Below the pieces are notes generated by a model that ran no database searches, was not told where the DNA came from, and saw nothing but the letters and a program-made list of their open reading frames with translations. The position numbers and the translations under genes are program-made. A stretch of 64,000 nucleotides of DNA from the NCBI GenBank assembly GCA_019828595.1, contig JAHQRK010000011.1, positions 1,860,001 through 1,924,000 of the forward strand, in the 5' to 3' direction. Shown here in pieces: positions 9,989 to 20,229 of the stretch. This stretch comes from Aphanomyces cochlioides. Its lineage: Eukaryota; Oomycota; Saprolegniomycetes; Saprolegniales; Verrucalvaceae. The stretch's first letter is position 1, and every line of letters starts with the position of its first letter.

Positions 9989-11606
9989 ATGCGCAAGACG
10001 TCCAAGGCGACAGCGCTCAGTGATGAAATTGAGAGGATGATCCTGGCCTTTGTGCCTCCGCTCCCATACTATGTGCAGTGGCAAAGCGTATCGCATCGAT
10101 GGAAAGGTCTGCTGTCAACTCTTTCGCCACGCCAAGTCGACCTGGACGCCATTCGTGTAACAGAGAGTAGTCGATACTTGTCGCTTCTTCAGCGGTTCGC
10201 TGTCGACAACACCACAGATAGCTTGAATAGACTTCTAGGTGGCCCAAACCCACGTCAGTCAAAATGACAGTGGACGCAATTGTGCAAAATGCAACCCTGT
10301 GGCAAATGGGACTCGCGACGTTAGTTCACTTGGAACATTTGGCCCTTCGTCATACCTACGGCAAAGTCCTTCAAGAGGTCTTCAAGTCTTGTCCACAGCT
10401 TAAGGTATTGAATTGTCATTCAATCTCAAATCTGAACAGCTCGCTAGACATTGACCGTCTTGGAGTGCATGGATCTTCGTCTCCCAATTGTCAAAACGCC
10501 TCTCCAGCTACAGAAGTTGGAGCTGCACGCTACAAAGCTAGCTAATGTCTCGTCCATTGTCTCCATTCTTCGCCACGCTCCTCATTTGACGCATTTAGTG
10601 ATCACGGGTAAGCTGTTTCGATGTATTTGTTTTTGATCGAATGATATTCCAGCATCAAACGACATAACGTCCCAAGCCTTGGCCCAACTAACCTTATCCT
10701 GCCCAGAAATCCACCAAGTAGTCCTAAGGTATAACACACTCAGATTGAAAGTACATGATTGACGATAACTTTTAGCCAATGTGGATTGATGGTGGCATCA
10801 CAGGTGGAAACATTTCTTACGCGCTTCCAAGGCCAGCTAACATGGCTGGATCTGTCGCACTGTCGTGACTTGAAGCATCTACACCGAGATGAAGTACTCT
10901 CCAGCCCCACAAAAAGTTACTAAGTGGCTCTGAACGATTAGGAACGATTGCACTTTGAGAATCTCGAAGGACTGGTGCTTGACAACACTTTGATTCAAGA
11001 CAGCGCGCTTGAATCTGTCTGGGGACCCAAGCTACAACTCGTCTCGATTCAAGTAATTGATTCACCTTGGTGAGTTTGACATCATGTCCAAACGTAGAAT
11101 TGCCGATGCTTGACCGACGCCGGGTTGATTGGCTTTGCCGAGAGTAACACTGGATCGCCTTTAAAAGTGCTAGAGGCTAAGGTACGCATCTTTAACCGAC
11201 GTCAGAATTAACTCTTGAAAATTTGAAGAACACCACGATCACCGATCAAACTGTGATAGCTGTCGAGAGACATTTTCCAAACCTTACACATCTCGGTATT
11301 GAATCGTGTCGAGGTGTCTCCAGAAGCATTCGTCAACGTTTTGCCTTACAATGCCATCAGAATAACAACGCCTTTGAGCGTGTTCTCATCGCAACGAACG
11401 CCAAGGCATACACAAAAGATAACCAAGTGGTCGAGTTCGCAGCCAAGAATTGGAAAAAGAAACCGCCAAGCTTGGATGAAGATTACAGGCCAGGCATGCG
11501 AGAGCTCGATCACGACGACGACGATGATGGTGATGCAGAGAGGCTACACCGATCCAAGCGAGCAAGGCCTGCAACCGACAAAGGGAAATCAAAGCGATCT
11601 AGATGA
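9989..11606 (+). CDS. F-box/leucine-rich-repeat protein
   Basis: Eight exons: 9989-10238, 10271-10404, 10448-10607, 10653-10728, 10776-10893, 10942-11052, 11098-11181, 11229-11606; product 436 residues. The N-terminal region (LSDEIERMILAFVPPL... VQWQSVSHRWKGLL) looks like an F-box. It is followed by degenerate leucine-rich repeats of the FBXL type, clearest in LTWLDLSHCRDLKHL, CRCLTDAGLIGFA, and TDQTVIAVERHFPNLTHLGI with ESCRGVS. The C-terminus carries an acidic run (DHDDDDDGDAE) and a basic nuclear-signal-like tail (KGKSKRSR). FBXL proteins are substrate adaptors of SCF ubiquitin ligases; the target is unknown. The first intron (10239-10270) is only 32 nt, the shortest in the window. All other joins are well supported. 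Confidence 0.78.
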
Positions 11607-12153
11607 ATGAGTCAAATGACTAAAGGCTCATGTTTAATTGTTTGGCAAACTAGTCCACTATAAAGAACACGTTGTCGCTGTCAATGCCCTCTTTAACTTT
11701 AAATCCAGGCCTTGACTCTGTTGTCCTTTTGATTTGAATTGATTTGACAAGCTGGAGCAACGACTGTATTTCACATTTGTCAAATGTCCACAATGTCGGT
11801 TTCATGTCATTATACGTTACGTTATGTTAAACATATCGTTTCTCGGTCATTTTAATAACGCATCACCCCCAGCGTCCATGGTCTTGGCTTCGGCGCCGTC
11901 AATCAGATCGAAACAAATTCTAGATCCCGTAGAACAGTAAGCCTATAATTACCTCTCGCTTAAGGAATGGACGCTCGGTTTCGAGGTCAACGCTGGAAAG
12001 GGATAAAAAACATATTCGTACTATAATGTAACACGTTTCAATGTACTGTAACGTAATACTGTACGTTACGTTAAATGTGCATCACAGCCCCGTCGCTCAC
12101 GAAAAGATACACTGCAGCGCGATGGCCCACTTGAGAATTTCCTGGCACGCTCC
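11607..12153. other. Intergenic, with short palindromic TACGTTACGTTA repeats
   Basis: No gene is seen. The word ACGTTACGTTA occurs near 11816 and 12066, and the second lies in an imperfect inverted repeat (TAACGTAATACTG/TACGTTACGTTA, about 12049-12073). These could be the remains of a small inverted-repeat element or promoter motifs. Confidence 0.4.
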
Positions 12154-12874
12154 ATGGCATTGCAGGTGTACGGAGCTTTGCTGGTCGTTTGTTACGCATA
12201 CGCCGCGGCTCTTACTGTCCTGCCAGCGTCCAACGCCACCTGTCAAGACCGGGACGCGCTGCGGCACTATGCGATCGCCTGCATCTGCTTCTCTATCGTG
12301 CTCATTGCCCTGCGATTCAAGCCAGCAACGATCGAAGTTGCTCAGCCGCTTGGAAAGCTCCGTCCCGAGTGTTCGAGTCAACCTTCTCGACTTCGCATGG
12401 CGATGGAGTCCGGATTCAACAAACTGATGTGGGCTTGCTTTGCCCAAGTCATCTTTCCGTACTTGCTCAGGGAAGTAACGCGAGCCTTATGGCAACTGGC
12501 AGCCGTTCGTAAAGCGGTAGATACGGTGTCTTGTTTCCCCAAGATCAAGGTTTGTTCGCTCATAGCACTCGCCTAACTTTGGCTAGAACACTTGGATCAT
12601 AACCTTTCTGCGTACATGGGGCTCTCAAGTCCGCGAAGACACTCTCAAGTCAATCTTTCGCCAAGACCATCTATCTTACAGCAAATTAGCATTGCATGTG
12701 CAATGGACGGTCTTGATGACAATTCTGTTTATCGCAGCACCCAGCAGTGAACAGAGCCCTCTGGAGATTGGCCAGATTTGCAGCGATGTTGCCTCACGGC
12801 CCGATCTGACGGCTCACGATGGAGAATCATCGTGCGCGGAGTCCATCTCATTCATCAAGGACCTCCGTGATTAG
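12154..12874 (+). CDS. Hypothetical membrane protein
   Basis: Two exons, 12154-12549 and 12587-12874, separated by a 37-nt intron; product 227 residues. I do not recognise a family. The N-terminus is a signal-anchor or signal peptide (MALQVYGALLVVCYAYAAAL), followed by an N-glycosylation site (ASNAT) and a second hydrophobic segment (YAIACICFSIVLIALRF). A third is near ACFAQVIFPYLL and a fourth near WTVLMTILFIAAP. Just after the stop a frame reading ALSVAWLTTGVHLVLW (12876-12925) looks like another membrane segment, so the 3' end may be longer through an unseen intron. Confidence 0.5.
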
Positions 12875-13050
12875 CGCTCTCCGTGGCGTGGCTCACCACC
12901 GGCGTTCACTTGGTGCTGTGGACCGATCGTCGTGTCGAAATCGTTGATTGGACTAATCCGGATAATATAAATTGTATACGGAAACAATGTATATAGTGTT
13001 TTAGTATAGGTCCATTTTCAAAGTCGATTTGGAGGGAAGAAGGCAGAGCC

Positions 13051-15005
13051 ATGGAAAATAGTGTGAACTTACGCCTCCTCCCGACGACGCCCAGCGCAAC
13101 ACCCGTTGATGGAACAGAAAAGATCACGACGCGGAAGCGGAACGTGCAACATGTGGCCACGCACGAAGACAAACTGCGCGTGATGACGTGGATGCTTGCG
13201 GAAGAACAAGCGCTCATGGAAGACGGATATGACAACAACAACCAAGTCAACGGGGACGGTTCTGCTGTGTTAAAGAAGTCAGACAAAGTCGTCGGCAAAA
13301 GCGAACGAATGTGTTTGGCCACGCGCGCGATCACGCAATTCCCAGAACTATTCCGCGGCACGGCACAAGCGAATTACATGAAAGCGAGTCGATGGTGGAA
13401 AGAAAGCAAGGAGTACATTTATGAGACATCAGGTAAGAACTCGAACGCTTGAAGCGGTCCAAAATGGACTGAATGATGAGCGTAGGTATGTCGGCAACAA
13501 AGAAAGCGCGATCAGGACGTGGTCGCAAGACCAACGCATGGACATCATGGCTGCAAACAGAACTGAAAAACATGATTGAGCTCGAACCCAATGCAACGTG
13601 GAACAACAAGGATCTTCTGGTATACTCCATCCGCGTGTCCATCTTATGCATAACGCGCACTTTTGTAGGCAATGGCGAAGAGCATTTTGGAGAACTCGAT
13701 CCATCCCGAATTCAACAAGGACTTCATCGTCCCGCATCGCAATTGCCAATTAAGTGATTTGATCAACCTGCGGTGGGTTCAAGTATTCAAGGAGAAATTC
13801 CACGTCAATGCTGCCGCGCGTCCGAGCGAGCTGAGCGAAATCAAGGAAGCCGAGCTGCTCCATCATCTGGCAACGATCCGCGATACAAAAGGCGGACCGA
13901 TTGGCAAGAAGGACGTGCTCATGGTCGCGAATCAACTCTTGCGGGAGACACAACCGACGTTGAAGATGGACCCAAGCTGGTATAAAGGCTTTTGCGACCG
14001 TCATCCTGATCTCAACTTGACTCCATTTCCAACTTCAGTCACCTCCTCCACCAGAGACATCCCCACACGACGTAAACCCACCCTACCGCTTAGAACATCC
14101 TCATCATATCTTTGTAGCCGCCGCACCGCGCATTATTAAAAGCGATGTGTCAGTCGCCGCGCTCCCAATTGATGAGGTAGATCATCTCGTTTGATTCCAA
14201 GTGGATTAATGGAGATCCTAGGTGAAAGTTGGCGAATTGTTCCAGGCGATAAACCATGGCCACTTTAATGTCGTCAAGAGCTTGCTCATCCAAGGCGTGA
14301 GTCCTGAAGGCTGTGATGATGTACTCTCGACAATCATGGAGCAACACTTGATGGCAACGTAGACGGGATGCACGGCGCTTTTGGTTGCGACGCAGGGATG
14401 TCAATTCAACATGGTCAAAGTCCTTTTAGAGTTTGGAGCTAAGACGGAAGCACGAGATCAAGTGAGACTCTAGCTCCATGACGACCGCGGTGGCTTATGA
14501 TGTTGTCTGGTCTTGTAGAATGGTTTGACGCCGCTCGTGATTGCCGCCACGTCATCGCAATTCCACGTAGCCAAGAGCCTCTTGGAAAGCCAAGCGAATA
14601 TTGAAGCCACGAACGAAGTGCGTTATGAGTCTGTCTTTGCGATTCTCAAATTGTGTGTTGGCTAGCAATGCAAAACGCCATTAATGTTGGCGGCGGAGCG
14701 CGGCGATTTAAAGCTCGTCAAGCTCTTCCTACGCATGGGAGCGAACATAGAAGCCCGCGATGAGGTACTCTTGTCGATGTTATTGCACTGGAACTCATGG
14801 TATCGTGAATTTTGACTAGGATGACAACACAGCCGTCTTGCTAGCAGCGAAAAACCAGCATGACCGCGTCGTGGAATTCCTCGTCAAGAAAGGAGCGACT
14901 GTCCATGTTCAAGACGTCGACGGCGTCTCGCTCGCCGAACTGACAAAAGCGTCCAAGCAAACAACTCTACCAGAAAGTCTCGACACGACAAACGTGTTAG
15001 TATAA
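13051..15005 (+). CDS. DNA-binding (CENP-B/HTH-like) plus ankyrin-repeat protein (ankyrin gene 2)
   Basis: Nine exons: 13051-13432, 13486-13619, 13669-14071, 14118-14176, 14222-14320, 14363-14461, 14519-14617, 14666-14764, 14820-15005; product 519 residues. Residues 1-310 are basic; a tail with DPSWYKGFCDRHPDL resembles the second helix-turn-helix of CENP-B/transposase DNA-binding regions. After a 46-nt intron (14072-14117, gtaaac...tttgtag) the frame continues into five ankyrin repeats, four of them in exactly 99-nt phase-0 exons (for example KTPLMLAAERGDLKLVKLFL). Without that intron the first part would seem to end at 14139, so the two halves are easily mis-annotated as separate genes. This could be a DNA-bound regulator with a protein-binding tail. 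The family of the N-terminal domain is uncertain. Confidence 0.72.
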
Positions 15006-15050
15006 CGTAGAGACCCGACCCGCGAATATGAGAGTGCCTTGTGTGTCTTG

Positions 15051-16718
15051 TTACCGACGATGACTGGAGCAGCCTGTACCGCCTGCAATAACGAGGCACG
15101 CCGTTGCTTCAAACATGGACAACATGCTCGCAACGATCGACAAAAGCAGAATTGCCAGTGCTGTGGCCAACACAAGGCCGCCGACGATCGGATAGCTGCC
15201 GCCATTCGCTTTGAGTTTTGCGACGGCGGCTTTCTGGCTCGGGAACAACCCGACGCACAGACAGCTCACGATTGTTGTGCCGTAGACAACCAAGTAAGTG
15301 TAGGCGACTTGCTTCCGCACATGCGGCGTGTCTTGCTTGATGTCAGTCGACGACACGTCAAAGTAGGAGCAGTAAATGTTGGTGATGACCGAGCCAAAGA
15401 TGGCTGGGAGGTTGCCAATGGTGGTCAGGAGGCCGTACACGACGCCTTCGTTGCCGTCTTCAGCCAATTCGACAATGACAAACAAGTTGACTGCCCAATT
15501 GATGCCTGCTGGCAATTGTTCCGTCAGCGGAACGCCAAGGTAGAACCATTGGTTGCGCACAATGTCAAAAATAGTGAGAAACTGGACGACGGCGTCGATC
15601 GCGGCACCAGAGAGGGTCGTGACGACAATGACATAACGCCAGTTCCAATGCGTACCGTATCGACCGGTTGCCGCCAACACAACTGCGAGCACGAGATGGC
15701 CCAAGACACCCGTGAGCGCATTGTTGATCGACTCAACTTTGGCCCAGTTGTACTTGACGTATGGGGCGGCTGTCGTCGTAATGAACGAGCCCAAGAGCGA
15801 CGACAAAAAGCTGTAAATCATGACTTGCCACACCGCTCGCTTTTGAACCAAGCGCCAGAACTGACCCAAGTACGACCGGACAGGCACTGGCGGCCGCTTC
15901 TGGTCAACAACAAAGAAAGCGGTGATGGGGATCACGGAGATGTTTGACACCCCGAGCAAGGCAAATACTCCATTCATACCTATATCCCACGAGAAATGAC
16001 CGCCGTACGGTGGTGAATTGAGGCAAAAGCCAACGGTACACGTGGCAAACGCACAGGACACGGATCGAATCGAGTACACGAGGCTTTGAAGTCGACCTCG
16101 CACTTCTTCAGGTTCACGCTGGGCGTATTCTACCACAAGAGCATCGGCTGCTACGTCAGAAATGACAAATGCGATCGTGGCAATCGCACAAATGAGCGCC
16201 ATAAATGTACCACGACGTCCTGCATGGATATCCACTTGAGTCGCGAGTTGAGCTGGCGTCAATTTTGAAATGGGTGTGCCGTCGAGTGATCGATCGATGT
16301 AAAACGGAGAGCCATGGTCGTGGAGGGTGAGGTACAGCATGCAAATGCCACAGCAGATCCAGCCGAAGATCATGTATGACTTTCGACGGTAACCCCACAT
16401 TGGAAAGCAATCAGACACCAGGCCGATGAATACTTTGAGCGACCATCCGAGACCGATCAGTGCAGTCGCGGCATTGAATTGGCTTCCTTCCATGTGGTAG
16501 TACGCGATAAAGATGGGGTAGCTCATCTGCTGCATCGAACCGATCATGAATCCGACAGTAACGTATTGGGCCAAGAGTGCGACGATTTCTCGGCTTGCAT
16601 AATCTGGAGCGTCTCCTTCGCGTAACGCCGATGATTTCTTGACCATCGCAACCTCCTCGGCTTTGTCCACGCCTTCTTCGACTGATGTGGGCGTCGGCAT
16701 TTTGCTCTCATCCATGTC
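15051..16718 (-). CDS. BT1/FBT-family folate-biopterin-type transporter
   Basis: Single exon, 555 residues from the ATG at 16718 (MDESKMPTPTS); the frame extends upstream only to a GTG at 16760. About 12 hydrophobic segments. Family features of BT1/folate-biopterin transporters are the loop region GLVSDCFPMWGYRRKSYMI (conserved D-x-x-P-x-x-G-x-R-R-K), DVAADALVVEYAQREPEEVR, and GRLQSLVYSIRSV. These proteins are MFS members of the plasma membrane or organelles. Known members carry folates, pterins or S-adenosylmethionine, so the substrate stays open. It is convergent with ankyrin gene 2 (45 bases between stops). Confidence 0.88.
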   Translation of the reverse strand, partial: DMDESKMPTPTSVEEGVDKAEEVAMVKKSSALREGDAPDYASREIVALLAQYVTVGFMIGSMQQMSYPIFIAYYHMEGSQFNAATALIGLGWSLKVFIGLVSDCFPMWGYRRKSYMIFGWICCGICMLYLTLHDHGSPFYIDRSLDGTPISKLTPAQLATQVDIHAGRRGTFMALICAIATIAFVISDVAADALVVEYAQREPEEVRGRLQSLVYSIRSVSCAFATCTVGFCLNSPPYGGHFSWDIGMNGVFALLGVSNISVIPITAFFVVDQKRPPVPVRSYLGQFWRLVQKRAVWQVMIYSFLSSLLGSFITTTAAPYVKYNWAKVESINNALTGVLGHLVLAVVLAATGRYGTHWNWRYVIVVTTLSGAAIDAVVQFLTIFDIVRNQWFYLGVPLTEQLPAGINWAVNLFVIVELAEDGNEGVVYGLLTTIGNLPAIFGSVITNIYCSYFDVSSTDIKQDTPHVRKQVAYTYLVVYGTTIVSCLCVGLFPSQKAAVAKLKANGGSYPIVGGLVLATALAILLLSIVASMLSMFEATACLVIAGGTGCSSHRR

Positions 16719-17672
16719 GGCTCGGCCTGATGATGCAAGTCTTTGAATGTGACGTTTCACATGTGCGGCATAGGCGACTATTGGATGAAATTCATCAAGG
16801 GTAGGTTGTGCTTGTTCGCGATCGAGATCTCAGTCATGGGAACACTGTACGATGCAAACAAGAGATCGTAACAAAAGATTCGACACTTGAGTATGGAGGT
16901 CAAATACGCGATCTACGAACGTGAAGAACAATTCCGCTTTTCTAGCGTGGAAAATTGCTGTGGGGTCTCATGTCGTCGACATGAACACTTTACAATTGCC
17001 ATCATTTGGGTGCAGCTTGAGAAGAATGCATCCCTTGCACTTCACTGTGGGACATCAATTTTGTGCTGGATCATCCTCACGATTGATTGTTGTACGCACA
17101 TTCACACGAGTCCTTGGATTGGGTTGCTGCAGGGATAGAAAGGGGATGCCAACTCAAATGGACTTTCTACCGCATATTTGTAACTGTTCGACTCGTCATG
17201 GTACCTCCACCAGCGTGTCATCCTGAGCTCCGTCCATACTTTGTCGAATTGCAATCTCTGACGAGATTATTTTGCATGGCTTGGTGAATTTAGCCACCAG
17301 GATCTTCGTCGTTGTTTGTCCTGTGGCACGCTCTTAACACACTCTCAGCGTTTTCAATCTTATGCATCATTCCTCATAATTTCCAAGGGGTTTTTGGCGC
17401 GCTGAGATCTACGAGATGAGTCCATAAAGCCTTGGTGACGTCCAGACGCGGCTTGGCCTGCTTGAAGTGAATTTGGAAATGGACTTTCGCGCCTTTTCTG
17501 TTGAAGATGGGCTTGACTGGGCGTTTCGCTTCTTTACGTTGAAGTTTACAATACAAAATCAAAGATAATGTTGTATTTTAAAAACATGAAGAACTTTGAC
17601 TTGGATTCAGTATTGAATATCACGAATTAATTTTCATGCGATCTTAGATCAACCTGCAGTCGCTCTTTTGCG
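16719..17672. other. Intergenic, no supported gene
   Basis: Several frames of 60-100 codons exist, but none shows recognisable domains. A minus-strand frame at 17374-17562 is basic (KAKRPVKP-like) and might be a gene remnant. Confidence 0.4.
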
Positions 17673-18422
17673 ATGACATCAACGAGATCGACGTTCGCGA
17701 TGATGACCGCTGTCCTTGCGGCATCCGTGTGGATTTATTTCAATAGCAGATTCAGAATTGTCCTGTGGCTTCGCTATGTTGCGGTGTGTCTTGCAGTTGT
17801 CGCTTGGTTACTGCTACCACGCATGGACAAGAAACTCATAGAGAAAAAAGCGCCAGCACCAGCAACAGAGCCTGAACACGAAACTCGTCCATCACCTGAA
17901 GACAACAAGATTACCGCAATCAACAATGAAAGTAGTGGGGCTAACGATCGAGACGACACGGAAGCCGACGAGACCAAGGAAGTACCCGAATTTGTTTGTA
18001 GTGGCGCAACCAGCCCGTCCCTCCAACGCCGGCCAAGCCGAGATGTCCTCTTGACAACACAAGAAGAGAAATGGGCACGAGATGCAAATGGAAACATGTA
18101 CCGATCTCAATCATGCAAGCGCGTCTTGATAAAATGTCCGACCTCCGAAAACGCCGCTGTTTTACAAAGCATGGGGTCATGCGCAGCACAAGCGATTCCT
18201 CAACCTTCTCTAGCAGCAGCATCCTCCCCCATGTCATTCGTAGACTATCTCACACACCTGTCAAGCATGTACGCGACATTTTTTCTCGAATTTGCGATCA
18301 AAAGCGTCGGCAGCGCCATTTTCTTGGCCACGTGCGGTGTGATTTGGAATTTTGCTCTTGGCATTAACGCAGAAGTGTCATTCCATGCCCTCGTGTGGAA
18401 GCATCTACAAGATTTCGATTAA
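17673..18422 (+). CDS. Hypothetical membrane protein
   Basis: Single exon, 249 residues, no recognised family. Two hydrophobic segments at residues 8-26 and 30-49 are followed by a long acidic, Ser/Thr/Glu-rich soluble stretch (about 50-180). A third hydrophobic segment (SVGSAIFLATCGVIWNFALGI) lies near residue 210-230. The pattern suggests an anchored protein with a disordered central loop. The ATG at 17673 is the first in frame. Confidence 0.6.
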   Translation: MTSTRSTFAMMTAVLAASVWIYFNSRFRIVLWLRYVAVCLAVVAWLLLPRMDKKLIEKKAPAPATEPEHETRPSPEDNKITAINNESSGANDRDDTEADETKEVPEFVCSGATSPSLQRRPSRDVLLTTQEEKWARDANGNMYRSQSCKRVLIKCPTSENAAVLQSMGSCAAQAIPQPSLAAASSPMSFVDYLTHLSSMYATFFLEFAIKSVGSAIFLATCGVIWNFALGINAEVSFHALVWKHLQDFD

Positions 18423-19221
18423 CATGTTACCTCCCTAATAAATTTACACATTGATGAACGTGTTCGCTGCATCCCAGTGCAGAAAATGTGTACGCTGCAA
18501 TTTGGGGAATCACACACTCGTTTATCAATAACAGTCAGTACAATTCTACGTTCCTCTCTCGTCACGCCTGTCCTAGAGACTGAGGATGTTCCTTGCAAAG
18601 CGCTATGGTCTACAGGAAATGACGAGGTAATGTCCAAACGAGGGAGAGAAAGCATCGTTGTCCGTTTGTTTGCTACTGTCGAGAGACGAACATCGTCGAG
18701 AAATTTACCAAGCATGGATGTGGCAACAGCAGCACCCCAACGTCGTTGGGCTTGTCAAGGAATGGCCTGAAGGATATCAGTTCAGCACGCCAAGTTCTAG
18801 CCACAGGTTGAGATATCAGCTCGTGCCAATATATTGACAGGCAAATGTGGACTCGTCGCGCGAAGAGAGCGACGCGGCATCCACGTTTGTATTCCTGCCA
18901 TTGTGATTGAGCCAGTGAAATCAACAGACAAATTAAAAGATTTGCAGGCGAGAGGGTCAACGTTTATTCACGCCGGTTCTCTTCTAGCTGTCGTCGTGGA
19001 CGCTCGTCGATAGAGAATTTGGATTAACAACCTCAGCGAGCAGAACAGCTCCTCGCTGCGATTATAAATCCAAATCTTCTTTGCCTTCACAAGTACTAGC
19101 ATGAACAAACGTAGTATACAATCGTCATTTCGTTGAGTCAGCAAGGATCGCATGTTCGTTAATCTATCTACGATCGTTCGTCCGTGCTTCTCCCTCCTCC
19201 CTTGGGAACAAAGTGATGGAG
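18423..19221. other. Intergenic, no supported gene
   Basis: There are only short overlapping frames on both strands with no domain signs. Confidence 0.4.
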
Positions 19222-20049
19222 CTAACCACTGTAGCGATCAACCAAATGGGCGGGCGGCTGATCGTCCATGACGGTGGGTTTAGCCTCTAAGTACGCTCGA
19301 ATCGGCGTCTTGCGGTCACCGAGGAACGTATTGTCGACGAAATCATTGAAGACATCCTGCATGTCGTTGTCAGATGAGCCGCTCAATAATGAAAATGTAC
19401 CTCGCCGAGCTTTTGGACGGCTAGAATGCAATGGCGCAGGTAGACCTAAGGAGAGCAAGCATATAGAATCTGCTGCAGGCCATAGGAGATTACTCGGCAA
19501 GGAAGAATACCGCTCGATGCATCGTATCCCCAGATTGTTGTAAGACCATATGCCTTATAGAGACGGTCGAATTCATCTTGACCCCTGCAGAAATGCATCA
19601 AGAGAGTCTCACGATTGTGGAGCTTACCGCTTGGCAATGTATTCGGCGTCGGTCCAGCGACAGCACATCAAACCTTTCGACGTTGTACCATTAGCTTCAA
19701 TGAACTCGACTTCTTCAATGGAAAACTCTTCCTCGCGGGCATAAAAGTCTGGAAGTTGCGACTCCGGAATCTCAAACGCGCTGATTGTGAACGAAGCACC
19801 AGGACTTGCTTCAGTCGACAAACTTGCAATCTCCTGGACCAAATCAACAGTTGAGACAGTCAATCGTCATGGGTGCACCTTGGTCTCCAAGTTGGCAATT
19901 CCACGTTGAAAGAAAATAGACGCAGGGTGTGCAAACACTCGACGGTAGTTGTGCACACGAGCGAGCCGGAAGTTGCTTATGTGGTCGCCAAACGTCGAAC
20001 GCGCCGATGCTTCCGAGAGCAGCGAGCCAAACCCGATGATTGTCACCAT
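19222..20049 (-). CDS. Gamma-glutamylcyclotransferase-like protein
   Basis: Five exons on the minus strand: 20049-19879, 19833-19628, 19584-19494, 19445-19401, 19356-19222; product 215 residues; introns 43-48 nt. The start IIGFGSLLSEASARSTF is the glycine-rich phosphate-binding loop of the GGCT/AIG2-like fold (xYGSLxx type). It is followed by the family pattern NFRLARVHNYRRVFAHPA, and by FYAREEEFSIEEVEF, which supplies the acidic catalytic region expected of the fold (E in YxxREEE). The best remembered relatives are uncharacterised plant/algal cyclotransferase-like proteins. Such enzymes release 5-oxoproline from gamma-glutamyl compounds; the real substrate is unknown. It is divergent from the KAS gene across a 180-bp AT-rich gap. 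Confidence 0.75.
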
Positions 20050-20229
20050 CTTGAAATGGCAGAAAAATCGATTTATTGAAAAATTATTAAAATTAAAACT
20101 TTAATCGTATAATAATTGACCAATCAGTGAATTTACAATATTTATGTAGTTCAACCACTGGGTTTAAGGGTTTTGGGAGTGTAGGGGTTTTGTTGACACA
20201 AGGGTTGAAGGGGTGAAAATTTCCCAATC
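20050..20229. promoter_or_regulatory. Bidirectional promoter region with CCAAT box
   Basis: This 180-bp AT-rich gap lies between divergent starts at 20049 (minus) and 20230 (plus). It contains ATTGACCAATCA at 20115-20126. It is followed by a G-rich stretch (20160-20218) with GGGTTTAAGGGTTTTGGG, which resembles degenerate telomere-type repeats or telo-box motifs. Confidence 0.55.

Noticed and set aside
15039..15947. 302-codon plus-strand frame
   Set aside because: It is the antisense shadow of the BT1-family transporter, which has clear family motifs.
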